This document shows, piece by piece, positions 22,827-34,329 of a DNA stretch of 64,000 nt. The position numbers and the translations under genes were made by a program. A model generated the notes under the pieces. It worked only from the letters and a program-made list of their open reading frames with translations. It had not been told where the DNA came from and did no database searches. The first letter of the stretch is position 1. Each line of letters starts with the position of its first letter. This DNA is from Zygnema cylindricum (Eukaryota; Streptophyta; Zygnematophyceae; Zygnematales; Zygnemataceae), in NCBI GenBank assembly GCA_037447655.1, contig JBBHKE010002380.1, forward strand, positions 280,832-344,831, in the 5' to 3' direction.

Positions 22827-23511
22827 TATTGAAAAGTAAGCTATGGTAAGTCTTAGAAATTTGAGCCTAGGACTTAGAATATTTTTGGAATACCAACTGT
22901 TCAATATTGACCAAATTTAGTGTGGATTTTTTTGTAGTTTCTACACGAATTGATATCTTTAAGTTAATTAGTGTGTAGGGCCGCCAATGAATGTAGACGT
23001 GATAAGAATCACCCGGATTTTTAGGGTATAGATATTGTTAGTGGACAATTCTGGTCCAAACACTTAGATTTTTGTTAGTACAGTGTCTGGTGAACCATGT
23101 ACATACGTTTTAGATGTTTTCTAGATATTTTAGATGTTTTTTAGATCTTTTGAGTATTTAGTTCAATTAGGATTGATCATTTCAATACAAAATGTACATT
23201 CTACACAAGAGTTACGGAAATGAGAGCACTGAGTGCAGTTTAAGGTGTTTTATGCTCTATTATCTCTAATTTGCTTGTAGTACATGTTTGTTTGGTTGAA
23301 AGACCTCTTTCTTTGTGAGTAACATATCTTACAATATAGATCTAGTCTTTTAGGCATTTCTCTTTGGGTTTGCTTCCGTTAACATGTCTGATAATGGGTC
23401 AGCTCCTGTTGCAAGTGCTCCTATTAGCCCTAGTGCACCACTTGCTGGTGCAAGTGTGAATCCTAGTGGGAGTGGATCGCAGCCGAGTCTTAATGCCCAT
23501 GACCCTCAACA
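22827..23511 (+). mobile_element. Cop-A 3' LTR
   Basis: 685 bp, ending CAACA before the TATAT duplication. It keeps an ATG at 23384 followed by the Gag leader M-S-D-N-G-S, which here leads nowhere because no primer site or gag follows. Confidence 0.95.
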
Positions 23512-24528
23512 TATATTTGGGGTTTATTAAGTAAAAATATATGCAGCGGCCACAGGAATTGAACCTGGTACCTGCCGAACGGCAAGATGCCGGTAGTCGG
23601 TAACCTTAGACGTTAAGTCTTGAAGTAGTGATACGTACTATATAGTTTGATAACGATTTAAACATTAATAAGTAAGATAAATCATTTAACTACAACTGTT
23701 TACAGGATACATAAAACCAGTAGTGTAAAAGTACGAATTGCGGTATGGATAAGAAATCAATACCACGCATTGATTTCGTAAGCGAAACAAATACCGCGCA
23801 TGTATTTATTACGGCTCCGATCAAATGTGAATTTAGTCGGACGGCCAGAATTAGCGCCGAGATCTCACAAGAAGAATTTGGCGGTTTGTGGGCATCGCCA
23901 CATCGGATGACACGTGGTGAAATTACATTAGATCGTGGTAACTCCGGAGATTACGGCACCGAATCCGGATATGACATGTGTCGACATTTAGACCATGTTG
24001 TACAATTTCCGTACATAAAGTAAACGAGCGACTGTACTTTTGTGTACAGAGGAGACATCTAGTTGGTTCCGTACATCAGAAGATAGAGTCTGTGAGAGAG
24101 ATAGGACAGAGAAAAATTAGGAGATAGGATCCTCTCTCCCACAGAGCTACTGTACAAAAGGTCAACTTTGACCCTCCATAACTTACTGCTCAGGGGAGCA
24201 AATTCAGAGATTCTTTTTGCTATCGACTCATGGGAGTCTTGTCTTCACAAAGGTGTAGTCGGTCAGAGTTTTTGCCTGCCTGGGTGGCTGCATTTCTAAG
24301 GGAAAGTCAAAGTGGGGAATGTTATCCTAAACTCATATTCTAACTTTGCATTCTGTAGTGAAACTGAGCACACAGAAAGTCTTATTTCACAGGGGTGAAG
24401 CTGTAATGGGGTTCTGATCGTCAAGGGGTCAATCATTTGGGTTTATATTAACTTGGAGTCGGCACTATCTAGATTAGCTTCCTTTGGACCTGCGAATTCT
24501 GTGTGGCAATGGAGCCCATAGAATTTCA

Positions 24529-26075
24529 TTCTCTTCGTCTTGTGCCCGAGCAGCTTCGGCTAGAGAAGGGAACTGTTCAGGAGTGAGGACTGGAGGGATA
24601 GGAGAGACGTTTCCCTCGGCCTGTCCTTTGGGTGGAGATTCAAACATGGGAGCTTCCTAAACTGCCTCTTTCGTCCTTGGAGAGCCCTCCCCAGGGGGGA
24701 GATCCCTCCTGACTAACTTCCTCCTCCAGCGTGATGCTAGGAGTTCTCCTATCCTGAGCCTCTCCTCCTCCCATCTAGTGGTAACCACTAGAAAGAGGAA
24801 GTAATACAAAATGAGACAATAAAACCCCCTTCCACTAAGAGAGATTTGAGTCAAAGCTCCTATCTCCTCTAATCTGAGTAGACAGGGTTGGCTTTTTAGT
24901 ATTGTGCTGATCCACTGGAAGTCTAGCTTTTATACCCTTAGAACCCACTGCTTATGTACCCAAGATGGACGAAACCGGTTCCGGAGGGAACACAGCAGAA
25001 ACCGTAGAGGACTACTTGCGGAGGACAGGGGAGCTTCCACGTGAAAATAATAAAAATAGAAATGATTGGCTGTTTCAGATTTAACAATATCACCTTGCCC
25101 CAGAAATGGAATTAAAGGTAGAATAAAGAATTATGGCAAAGCAAGCGCGACATACCCTATAAAGCCAAGATGACCACAAGGGAAGACAAAATATCTCCCA
25201 TGGACATTGAAGACCGGTATGATTCTCCTTCACCACTCGGTTTCCACAGATCAAAACGGACTGGACTCTTCTCGGTTTCAATAGCAAAAAGTCAAGATCG
25301 CCCAAAAGGATTGATAATGCCAACTACCCGCCCAAACTATGATCTCCAAGCAAGACAAATTCAAACCAAGATGGCAATAGAGTCAAGCAAACAAGCAGAA
25401 CAAAGATTCTCCTAAAGAAGGTTTGTTTGGAATTTCTTTGAGGTTTTTCACAGGAGAAAGTACTGAAAAGCAACCTCTCTCCTTTGGCCCCAAGTGCCTT
25501 ATACAACCAAGTTTGTCCACTTTTGGTCCAAATAGTCAATGCAATACAATGAACGCACAACAAATGCTATCGAACTGACAAAAGACAAATTAAGCTGTCC
25601 TACGCTTAGGGAAAAAAGATGAGCTTTCAATTACGGCTAGATTTCCGGCTGAAAGTCAAAGTTGGTTCCACTTTAATAAGACAGTACTGAAACTGACGCT
25701 TAAACGCCTGATTTTGACCTGACCTAATTAATGGACAAAAAGCCAGTTGGACCTGCAATAAATTCCTACAGACATAAGACAGTCAAATCTAAATGACTAT
25801 CCGAAGAGTTACGTGGCGTTCCACAATGTGACCCCGAAAAGGTCAAGTGGTAACTGGCTGCATGTAAGAGAACTGAAATCTTTGAAGCGACATAACTTAG
25901 CTTTCCGACCTCCGTTAGGCGTGAAATAAAGTGCGTTCCGTTCAGTTCAAGAAATCCCTTGATCTAGTCCGGTTTTGTGCGCCTCCTTTGGCGTACGCTG
26001 ATGTCCGTACAGGTAAAAAGGGTTCTGAAGATCTTGGGAAAATCAAGGTGTGCCGAAAACACACACGAGCTTGAC
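24529..26075 (-). mobile_element. Probable LTR and leader of a non-copia retroelement, minus strand
   Basis: On the minus strand there is a TATA-like box TATAAAAG (24927-24934), then about 140 bp downstream TGGTTACCACTAG (24775-24787), a possible tRNA 3'-end primer site starting TGG, then ATG at 24772-24774. The leader reads M-G-G-G-E-A-Q-D-R-R and, in another frame further on, a Pro-rich stretch E-A-P-M-F-E-S-P-P-K-G-Q-A-E-G (24660-24530). Composition differs from the copia DNA around it. It resembles an LTR plus the start of a gag, but the second LTR is not visible. The ORFs at 25090-25563 within it have no recognisable domain. Confidence 0.3.
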
Positions 26076-27778
26076 AAGATTTCCATCTATTCCAGCTTCT
26101 AAGTTAGAGGGAGGAAGGAGGAGCAGCAAACGGATACAAGAAAAATAAGTCGCTCATAAGGTAACTAATCTATCTCACACAGATGAGCCTCAGTCTTACT
26201 CGGAGGCAATGAATAGTCCAGAGAAAGAAAGATAGATTAGAGCTATAAATGATGAGATGGCTTCTATCATGGAAGCAAATACTTGGGAACTAGCGGATTG
26301 CCCTTTAGACAGAAAAAACCTATTGGGTGTAAATGGGTATTTAAACTAAAACTGAACCCAGATAATACCATTGAGAGATAAGAGGCTCGATTTGTAACGA
26401 ATGGGTTCACCCAAAAAAAGGGGGTTGACTATGAGGAGACCTTTGCTCTAGTTGTTCGGTTCCCCTCAGTAAGGATTCTCCTCAGTCTGGCAGCAGCGAA
26501 AGACATGGAAATTCACCAGATGGACATTAAGACTGCTTTTGTTAATGGTGAGTTAGAGGAAGAATTTTTTATGAGACAACCCGAGGGGTTCGTGGAAGAA
26601 GGAGAAGAGAGCAAAGTCTGCAGACTCATAAAGTCGTTATATGGACTAAAGCAGGCTCGCCGACAGTGGAATAAGAAACTAGATGAGTTTCTTACAGGTC
26701 TGGAATATATCTGTATCAGCTCTGACCATTCTATCTATATGTTTGAAGATGAGAATGGTGTCATTTTTATTGCAATTTATGTGGATGATCTGCTTCTGTT
26801 GAGTAAGTCTTTGGAGAAGATCAATAGGCTGAAGAAAGATCTTGGAAGCAGATTTAATATGAAGGATTTAGGGGAGGCAAAATATATTTTAGGGATTCAG
26901 ATAGAGAGAGATAGGGGGAAAAAGATTTTCAGACTTACTCAAAAGGAAGCAATAAGTAATATGCTGGAGAAATTCCAGATGGAAAATGCTAACAGTTGTA
27001 CCACTCTCATCGACTTGAAAAAAGTAAGTGGTGGGAGTGTAGTAGGAGGAGTGATGATCTTCGATGATCAGATGAGTCCAGAAGAGAGAGAATTTATGAA
27101 GTCTATCCCTTATAGACAGTTCGTAGGAAGTTTAATCTATTTTATGAATTGTACCAGACCGGGCATAGCGGCAGCGGTTGGAGTACTCAGTAGGAGTCTT
27201 AATGATCCTAGGAAGAGAGACTAGGAGGCAGCCAAGAGAGTCATGAGATATCTGGTAGGAACTAGGGAGTTATGGTTGCATTTGGGAGAGGAGCACACAA
27301 ACATCACTACTTGGAGTGATGCCAGTTATGGGGACGCACCTATGAGAAGATGCATTTTGGGTATGTGTTGTATGTTGGGGAAAGGGCTTGCTGTTGGAGC
27401 AGTAAGCAACAAAAGGTGATTGCTCAGTCTACTATGGAGGCTGAGTACATGGCCTCTTGTTCTGCTGTGAAAGAGTTAATGTGGGTCAAGTCCTTGATGC
27501 AAGAACTGGGGTATATGAAGGAGGGAGTGCATGAAGTGTTTTGTGATAATCAAGCTGCCATTGCAATTGCAACTAATCCAAAACATCATTTTAAAGCTAA
27601 ACATATGGACATATTATTAAGTTTTGTAAGAGAAAAAGTTGAAAATAAAATCGTGAATCTTGTATATAGATCTGATCAGGAAATGGTAGTTGATATGATG
27701 ACAAAACCGGTGCCTTCTCCCAAGTTAAAATATTGCAGGGAAACGTGTGGATTAAAACTGAAATTTAAATTATACTAG
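26076..27778 (+). pseudogene. Cop-C RT-RNase H remnant (copy R2)
   Basis: Copia pol from just before RT. It opens with F-P-S-I-P-A-S-K-L-E-G-G-R-R-S-S-K-R, the spacer between integrase and RT that Cop-A also has, then S-Y-S-E-A-M and W-V-F-K-L-K-L-N-P-D-N-T with stops at about 26237 and 26380. The frame 26505-27224 is open and holds intact Y-V-D-D (about 26780) and L-G-E-A-K-Y-I-L-G-I-Q. A TAG at 27222-27224 replaces the Trp of R-D-W-E-A-A-K. 27350-27778 carries the RNase H end with C-D-N-Q-A-A-I-A-I-A and V-V-D-M-M-T-K. Gag, protease and integrase are absent. Polypurine tract and LTR follow. Confidence 0.9.
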
Positions 27779-27783
27779 AAAAT

Positions 27784-27791
27784 AAGGGGAG
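27784..27791 (+). promoter_or_regulatory. Polypurine tract of R2
   Basis: AAGGGGAG directly before the LTR start TGTTGAAATT at 27792. Confidence 0.8.
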
Positions 27792-28801
27792 TGTTGAAAT
27801 TACTAGTTTTATGTGGTATTTTCTCGGTCTGAATTTAGTACAAATGGAAAAATGAAATAGGCAGACAGCCTTCCTCCGCCACCTCTCTCTACCCACCATA
27901 CTTATCGTAGTCACTGAGGGATGGAAAGGGTGGCTGAGCCATGGCTGTCCTAGCTTAAGCACATTGGGCTAAAGAGTGACTTATGTCACTCTCAACAAAA
28001 AGTTGAGTCCGGCAACACTCGAACCTCTGACCGGTAGAGCGCGACTTAGCCGTTAGCTCTAACCAATCTGTCGTAGAAGTCCGTTAGCATATAATAGGTT
28101 TGATATTTATTTAAACAGTGTTACAACCATGAATTCGATTAACGAAATTGCAAACGAAAGAACATGGAACCAAGTATTATATAGTGCGAACATTATCTCG
28201 CACGAAAACAAATGAATCAGACATTTGTTTTTTACAGCAGACATTCAATATCGAAATCTAATCCGACAGCGTACATCGATGCCAAGATCGCGGAATGGTC
28301 ACTCTTGACGTTTATGGACGTGGCATGACGTGGCGCCACGCGGAGGGATAGCATTTGGTCGCAAGAATTCCGGCGAACATAAGGACAAGTGAAAAGTGGA
28401 CACGCGTCCACTTAATGTCGTTGTCGTACATGGGCCGTACAAAAAGTACATCGGCCATAGTACTTTTCTGTACCCTACACTGATCTGATTGGTTCGTACT
28501 TCAATAGATAGGGGTTGTGAGAGGGATTTAGGACTTAGAGAATTTAGTAGATAGGAACCTCTCTCCTTTTGAGAGTTTGTATAAACTTGGCGTTTTTGCC
28601 GACTCCTAACTTATCGGCTGGTTGGCCGTTTTCAGTGATTCTTTTTGCTACGGACTCAGGGGAGTCCAGGCTGCACAGGGGTGCAGTCAAATTGTTAGTT
28701 TGCTCTTTTTGGCAGCAGTGGTTGTGGCTTGAAGTGGGTTAGTTAAAAACTATCTAGAGGCTTCTTATATTCTGTAGTCCAATAGAGGACACAGAATTGC
28801 A
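27792..28801 (+). mobile_element. 3' LTR of R2 (Cop-C family, about 1,010 bp)
   Basis: TGTTGAAATTACTAG to CACAGAATTGCA. It contains the antisense T-arm-like block (28015-28025, ACACTCGAACC; reverse complement GGTTCGAGTGT) next to a D-arm-like stretch (GGTTAGAGC on the minus strand near 28055), a GGCGCCACGCGG box near 28333 and the GTAC block near 28425-28450. A TATA-like TATAAAC lies at about 28581. Confidence 0.75.
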
Positions 28802-30913
28802 TGGCCCTCGGTGGTATACTTGCTCCAGATCTCGTTGGAGATCTGGACATCGTCAAACTTTGGCAGTTTGATTTGCCGCAGTTCAAACTGGGACATTTTG
28901 AAGTTTCGCTCCGGGGAGTGGGGCGATAATTGTCCTTTGTGGCCGGTGTTCTCTCCCCCCCCCCTTGCTCCTTTAAGTCGTTCTTGGTGCTGCCTCTGGC
29001 CTCTTTCTGAACACTCTACTTCCCATTCCTTCAGCTTGAGGGCTAGCTCCGGTTTGAGTTTCCTGCTGTAGCGTTTCTATCCATGTCTCGGTTGTTGACA
29101 ATTTAGGCAATTGTACAGAATTACCCGATCGTCTGCCCCCATTGCAGGTTCGGGCCCGCTGTCCGCAGCTTGCTTCCCTTTAAGCTTCCGCAAAGCTTGA
29201 AGTTCCGCTTGTTCTTCCCCACTCAAGGAAGTTTCCCCGGCGAATCTTGCAAAATTCGCTCTGGCCTTGCCGGTTACGGCCTTCTCCCTTGCCTCACTGT
29301 GAACAAAGTGGTCGTATAACTTCATTGCCACCAGTGAGATGTCCTTGGCAGAGGGATTTATGTCTTGGATTGCTTGTCCGGCAATCCAATTGTCTAAGGC
29401 AGTCTGCCCTGTCGGTCCGAAGGAATTACGGACACCTATAAAATACTTTGTGGCCATTGCAGGAAGGTCAATGGTTGACAGCTTGGTTTTCTGGCAAAGG
29501 CTTGAAAGACGGTTGAAGAGAGTCTGGGGAGTCTCGTTTTTCAAACATCGGAATTCCGTGAATTCCTTGATTCCTGATTCATTCCTCTCGGTGTAGAGGA
29601 GTCTCCAGATATTAAGAATGGTAGTGCAAGGGTTGGGGTTGGCCACCATGTGAGTTGCTCCCTGGGCTTCCTAGATCACCTACAGCTGGTTAACATAGGC
29701 ACTTCCTTGCGCCGGTAGTTTCATGTCCTGCGTAAATGTAGGAGTCACAAGGGTCGCCGCGGCCGCGGCCAAGTTAGCCTCAGCTTGCAAAATAGCGGCA
29801 TCAAGGGTAGGATCCGAGATTTTGATGCTAGGAGCCATCAAAAGAGGTTGACCCTCCGTGTAATCCGCCAACGCCCCTCAAGACAGGTATTTGACCATCA
29901 CGGGGAATAAAGTGGTTTCGAAGTCATCGGGAATGGCTCCTCCCCTGTATTTATTGATTTCTGGTTGGGTGAACGATTTCCACAACAACTCGAAATCTGA
30001 GAAAGCGATCCCCGAGCTGACTCCCGTAAAGATCCGGATATCCCCCATCTCTTTTTCTTCCTCTGCAGAGTTCGTGAAATGGGAAGAGGAAGGCCCGGTG
30101 GGGCTGACAAACTGAGCGGGTGAGATGACTCTAGTATCCTCTTCCTCGGGATCGGAACCGCGTCCTTCTCTGCCAGACGGTGCGGCTCCCTGTGGCGTGG
30201 ATCCCCCTCCCATTGAGGAAGTACCAGCGCTGGAAAAGATGGTGAGAGGTAGGATGTCCCCCACTACTCCTCTATGTCCAGCTGAATGTTGTGGATCCCG
30301 GAGAGTGATTGCCATCGATGGAAGATCGAGACGTGGCTTGTTCACAGGCTTTTGGGGGATGGCTGGTGGCGGAGACGGCGAAGGAGATGGAGACGGAGAC
30401 GGCCGAGCCCTTGCGCGAAAAGGTGTATATCTCTTGTGGCGCCTCCTAGAGGTCTCAAGAGGTGAAGTTCCGGAGCTGGAGGAAGGGGAGCGTCGGTGAG
30501 GCGGGGAATAGGCGGGGACGTCGTATTTTTAGGGCAACACAGGCGGACCTGGCAACCCACGGACAGCTGCAGCCAGAGAAACAGATGGCGAATGAGAGGG
30601 ATCTGGACAGTCCCGGGGTCTTGTGGTGTGATCCGATGAGGGAGAAAAATAAGGTGGAGGAGTCGAAGATGGGGGCTCCAAGGATTCTCTGGGAGAAGTG
30701 AGAGGTGGTGTAAGAGCCTTCAAGGGAATGTGAATCCTCTCGTCAGGTCTTATTTCCACTAAAGCCTCCACAGCAGTAGACACCTCCACCGAGACAAACG
30801 TAGTCTCTCCCCGAAGAACCGAAGCGTTTCCAGAAAGTAGATCTGCACCCAAACCCTCCACATTAGGTTCTGTGTTTTCCTCCCCTTTCCGCGGAAGGAG
30901 AGGATCTTGGCTT
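28802..30913 (-). pseudogene. Gag-like polyprotein of a non-copia retroelement
   Basis: Reading on the minus strand from 30913, a single frame runs about 600 codons to 29077 with only a few stops (30529, 29878, near 29670, 29077), so it decayed from one long ORF. Order: a Pro/Ser/Arg-rich N-terminal part (30861-30350, with R-P-S-P-S-P-S-P and R-R-R-H-K-R), a part containing D-F-E-L-L-W-K-S-F-T and F-P-V-M-V-K-Y, an Ala-rich segment, a helical capsid-like part with F-T-E-F-R-C-L-K-N-E-T-P and W-I-A-G-Q-A-I-Q-D-I, then a knuckle-like C-L-N-C-Q-Q-P-R-H-G. After a frameshift in a run of G near 28960 it continues as I-K-L-P-K-F-D-D-V. I read this as retroelement Gag (matrix, capsid, nucleocapsid order) unrelated to the copia Gags here; Ty3/gypsy-like is the likeliest class, but I cannot assign it. 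Confidence 0.45.
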
Positions 30914-31947
30914 TGTAGAAATAAAAGGTTATTTTAGTATTTTCTAGGTTTTGCAAAATGCAGAAAAGAAGCCGAGGCAGTCTGCCTGTAACTTCTCTCT
31001 TCAGCTCCCACACTTGTCGTAGTCACTGAAGGTTGAAGAGGGAGCTAGAGCCATGGCTGCCTATGCTAATTAGAGATAGAGTTACGGGTTGTAGATTTTG
31101 GTAGATTTACCAAAATAGAAATTGACGGACCCTGGATTTGAACCTGGTACCTACCGTCCGTCAACATAGCCGGCAGCCTTGACCAGTTAGTCTGGCATCA
31201 TGGTTGGACATATAGGGTTTCGTAATTATTTAGATGTTAACACGTAGCCTATTTTGATTCAACGGAATATTTAGACATAGATACAGTTGTAATGTACGGC
31301 CACGGAACATCTGAAACGGATACTGCGCATTTTGTTTCGAAGGAGGAACAAATAGTGCGCAAGTATTTATGATGGCCACGATTGTAATCCGACTTCATCG
31401 GACAGCCACGAAGCATGCCGAGATCGCGGAATGAGTTTTCGGCGGTTTATGGTCGACGTCACATCAATTGCCACGTGGCACAATCACATTGGATTTCGGC
31501 ATCTTTGGGGATTTCGGGAACGAGAATCCAAAAATGACATGTGTCGACTTGTTGGCCATGTTGTACAATGGCCGTACACAAAGTACATCGGCACATGTAC
31601 CTTTATGTACGATACACTCTTATGATTGGTGCCGTACTTCAGTAGATAGAGTTTTAGAGAGAGATAGGACTTAGAAACTTTTGATAGATTAGACCATCTC
31701 TCCTAGAGAGCTCCTGTACAAAAGGTCAACTTTGACTCTTCATAACTTACTGCTCAAGGGAGAAAATTCAGAGATTTTTTTTGCTATAGACATAGGGGAG
31801 TCTTGCCTTTACAAAGGTGAAGGTGGTCAGGGTTTTTGTCTGCCAGGGTGGCAGTTATTCTTGCTGAAACACAAAGGGGTCAGGGTTATCCTAGAGGCTT
31901 CGTGTGAGCTGCCTACTTTGAGGTCCTATGGAGGTCTCAGAGTTTCA
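30914..31947 (+). mobile_element. Cop-C LTR (1,034 bp), no internal region attached
   Basis: TGTAGAAATAAAAGG to GGAGGTCTCAGAGTTTCA, the same 3' end as the Cop-B LTR. It carries the clearest antisense T-arm-like block: GGATTTGAACC at 31134-31144 (reverse complement GGTTCAAATCC matches the B-box consensus), bracketed by TTGACGGAC and GTCCGTCAA. A GCCACGTGGC box lies near 31473 and the GTAC block at 31556-31590. The flanks GGCTT and ATCAT do not match, so it is a solo LTR with eroded duplication or one end of a lost element. Confidence 0.75.
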
Positions 31948-32467
31948 ATCATCAATGGCCATTCGATCCTCACGGCGCGCCAAATCTTCTATTCGTCCTG
32001 AATTTCTACGGTCGTCGTCATTTTTCACGTTCAGTGATTTCCGTTGAAATCCTACGGTGTCTTCATTTTTCACGTTTTATGATTTCTATTGAAATTCTAC
32101 AAACGTCGTCCTTTTTCCAGTTTCGTGTTTTCGCCGTTAAGTGAAATACGTACGCTTTGAAGTTTTATTAAATACCATATGTGTAACCTTTGAACTACGA
32201 CTTAGTGGATAATGAATTCACCTAAAATTGTATTCTTTATGACCTAAGATCAAATCTAGATCTATCTATAACTTTTGATGAAAAGACTCTCTCTTTGGAA
32301 AGCATTGGTAGCCATGGCTCGAGTTCCCTCTCTAACCCTCAATGATTGTGACAAGTGTGGGAGTTGAAAGAGGAATTAGGGGCAAACTGCCTCTAATTTT
32401 TTTTTGCATTTTAATTTACATGTTCAGACCTAGAAAATTCTTAAAGGGACCATTAATTTTTATAACA
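31948..32467 (-). mobile_element. Unassigned stretch ending in a minus-strand Cop-C LTR head
   Basis: 31948-32140 contains no gene; it has a loose repeat, TTTCACGTT-TGATTTC, at about 32023 and 32066. From roughly 32140 to 32467 it matches the head of a minus-strand Cop-C LTR (GCATTGGTAGCCATGGCTCG, then the GACAAGTGTGGGAG block), ending TTTTTATAACA. Confidence 0.45.
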
Positions 32468-32557
32468 TGATGACAAAACTAGTGCCTTCCCCTAAGTTGA
32501 ATTATTGCAGAGAAAACTGTGGATTAAAATTGAAAAGTGACTAGGAATTAAAGGGAG
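32468..32557 (+). pseudogene. RNase H end and polypurine tract of a lost copia element
   Basis: Only the last 25 codons of RNase H remain, starting M-M-T-K-L-V-P-S-P-K-L, followed by a stop and the tract AAAGGGAG (32550-32557) before an LTR. The rest of the element is missing. Confidence 0.7.
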
Positions 32558-33095
32558 TGTTGAAATGAAGTAATTAATAGTTCAATTTTCTATTTTTGAT
32601 AGAGTTGAAGGAGAGAGACAGAGAGAGGATCAAAGACACGCCATGGCTGCCGCTTTATTCAGAAGGTGGCAGACTCAGGTTGAGGGCAATTTACCAAAAT
32701 GTTGCCCTAAGCGAATTTCAACTTACCACAAATATACTGCATTAGCAAGAGGCATTAACCATTAAGTCGTTGATGGAATGATACACTTGTAAGGTTTGAT
32801 ACTTACTTCAATTCTGACACGTTGACTAATTCCTACCAAATTGACGAAGAGGCGTATGTGAAACAATTCATGCACGAACGCAAATCCGAACCATGTAAAT
32901 TTAATTGATCGGACGACCGTCATCGTAAACCGCCATCGCGAATGAGCTTTTGGCGGCCTTTAGAGATAGCGTCACGCGATGCCATGTGGCGCGACATTAT
33001 ATGATATCGGGAAAGATAGGAGGAGGAACCATGGCTCCCGATTTGACAATCATCACCTTGAAGGTCACTCATACAATGGCTGTATATTAAGTAAT
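32558..33095 (+). mobile_element. Cop-E-type LTR, plus strand, truncated
   Basis: Begins TGTTGAAATGAAGTAATT after a polypurine tract and matches the reverse of the Cop-E LTRs (AGGAGGAGGAACCATGGCTCC near 33017). It is interrupted at 33096 by a minus-strand Cop-C LTR. Its remaining half is not found in the window. Confidence 0.6.
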
Positions 33096-33411
33096 TTGCA
33101 ATTCCGAAACTTACATAGGTCCTCAAAATGAGCACCTCACACGAAGCCGCTAGGATAACCCTGACCCTTTGGTGTTTCAACAATAATAATTGCCACCCTG
33201 GCAAACTGCCACCCTGGCAGACAAAAACCCTGACCACCTTCACCCTGTGGGGACAAGACTCACTTGAGTCAAAGCAAAAAGAATCTCTGAATTTGCTCCT
33301 ATGAGTAGTAAGTTATGAAGTGTAAAAGTTTACCTTTTGTACAGAAGCAATTTGGGAGAGAGGCGGCTACGTACCAAATTTTCTAAATCCTAAATCCCTC
33401 TCTAAACCCTC

Positions 33412-34310
33412 TGAAATTATGTGGTCTCCATTAACCCACAAAATGAGCAGCCTATGTAAAGATTCTAAGATAATATTTTCCCCTTTTACTTACCCACTGA
33501 AAAAATGTCGCTCAGGCACACAAATATTTTGACCACTCACATCCCTATTGGGACAAGACTCCCCTGAGTCAAACGGAAAAATAATGACTCAATTTGCTCC
33601 CCTGAGCAGTAGGTTATGGCTAGCCAAAGATGGCTTATACATACAAAAGGTCACCTAGAGAGAGTCGCCTCAAACACGCTTAGTCCCTTAACTCCTACTC
33701 AGAACTACATATTCTCTACCCTAGGCCAATAAAAAGGGTGTATAGTAGAAGAAGATACAGTGGCCGATTGTACTTGTTGTATGACCATTTTACAACATGG
33801 CCTTCTGGTTGACACTTGTCAACATAGGAGCCATCGTTCCTCCTCCCATCGTTTCCGACGTCCAATGATGTGGCGCCACGTGGCACAACGCGACGCTATT
33901 TTTGAAAGCCGCCAAAGATTAATTTGGGTTTGGGGGGGGCGACGATGTCCGTCCAATCATATATTTTACACGGTTAAATTCGCGTCCGCGAGCGCCGTTT
34001 GACTATAGATTTCGTTTCGTCAATTTTGGTATGTTTTAGTGAAAGTTACGTTTGCGTAACACTTTAATTTAATACCAAACTAATTATATGTATCCATTCG
34101 GCAACGCCATAATGCTTAAGGCGTACATCTACATAGTACCTTGCAGAGATAGGTTAAAATCTGGTTTATCGCAACATTTTGGTAATCTATCAATCTGTCT
34201 TCCTATCTACCTGTTTCTTTCTGACTATGGCGGCAGCCGTGGTGACTATCTCTCTCTCTTCACTCTAGAGTTTAAATTAAGAATTGAATATTAATTACTT
34301 CTTTTCAACA
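33412..34310 (-). mobile_element. Cop-E 3' LTR
   Basis: 899 bp; plus-strand view TGAAATTATGTGG to CTTCTTTTCAACA. It holds GGCGCCACGTGGC near 33866 and the GTAC block at 33770-33800. The TAC at 34132-34142 (CTACATAGTACC) is the empty version of the MITE site in the 5' LTR. Confidence 0.9.
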
Positions 34311-34329
34311 CTCCCCTTAATTCTTAGTC

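Larger units (their letters stand above)
18018..23511 (+). mobile_element. Cop-A, nearly intact Ty1/copia retrotransposon
   Basis: Complete 5,494-bp element: 685-bp 5' LTR, primer site, gag-pol, polypurine tract, 685-bp 3' LTR. It is flanked by a perfect 5-bp target duplication TATAT (18013-18017 and 23512-23516). The LTRs begin TATTG (probably a TGTTG ancestor) and end CAACA. Reading them side by side I count about 12 substitutions, so it is fairly young. It sits inside a Cop-C LTR. Confidence 0.95.
17841..24528 (+). mobile_element. Cop-C LTR interrupted by Cop-A
   Basis: The LTR head (17841-18017, TGTAGAAATTAATG onwards, with the CCAACTCTCAAACTTGTCGC block) and the rest (23517-24528, ending ATAGAATTTCA) are separated by Cop-A; 23512-23516 is the duplicated target. 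Joined length is about 1.19 kb, in line with other Cop-C LTRs. The 23550-23600 part holds the antisense T-arm-like block GGAATTGAACC. The flanks GGTGA (17836-17840) and TTCTC (24529-24533) do not match, so this is either a rearranged solo LTR or the 3' LTR of a lost element. Confidence 0.65.

Noticed and set aside
23545-23610. A functional tRNA gene on the minus strand
   Set aside because: The B-box-like GGTTCAATTCC is convincing, but I cannot fold a full cloverleaf or find a matching acceptor strand, and the block recurs inside LTRs.
17841-24528. Complete Cop-C element with Cop-A as its internal region
   Set aside because: The parts are one LTR cut in two by Cop-A with its own TATAT duplication, not two LTRs.
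30125-30701. Plus-strand Gly/Asp-rich ORFs
   Set aside because: Shadows of the Pro/Ser/Arg-rich minus-strand Gag-like frame.
27792-31947. Full element with LTRs 27792-28801 and 30914-31947 flanking the Gag-like region
   Set aside because: No primer site after the first LTR, no polypurine tract before the second, and the Gag-like frame is on the opposite strand.
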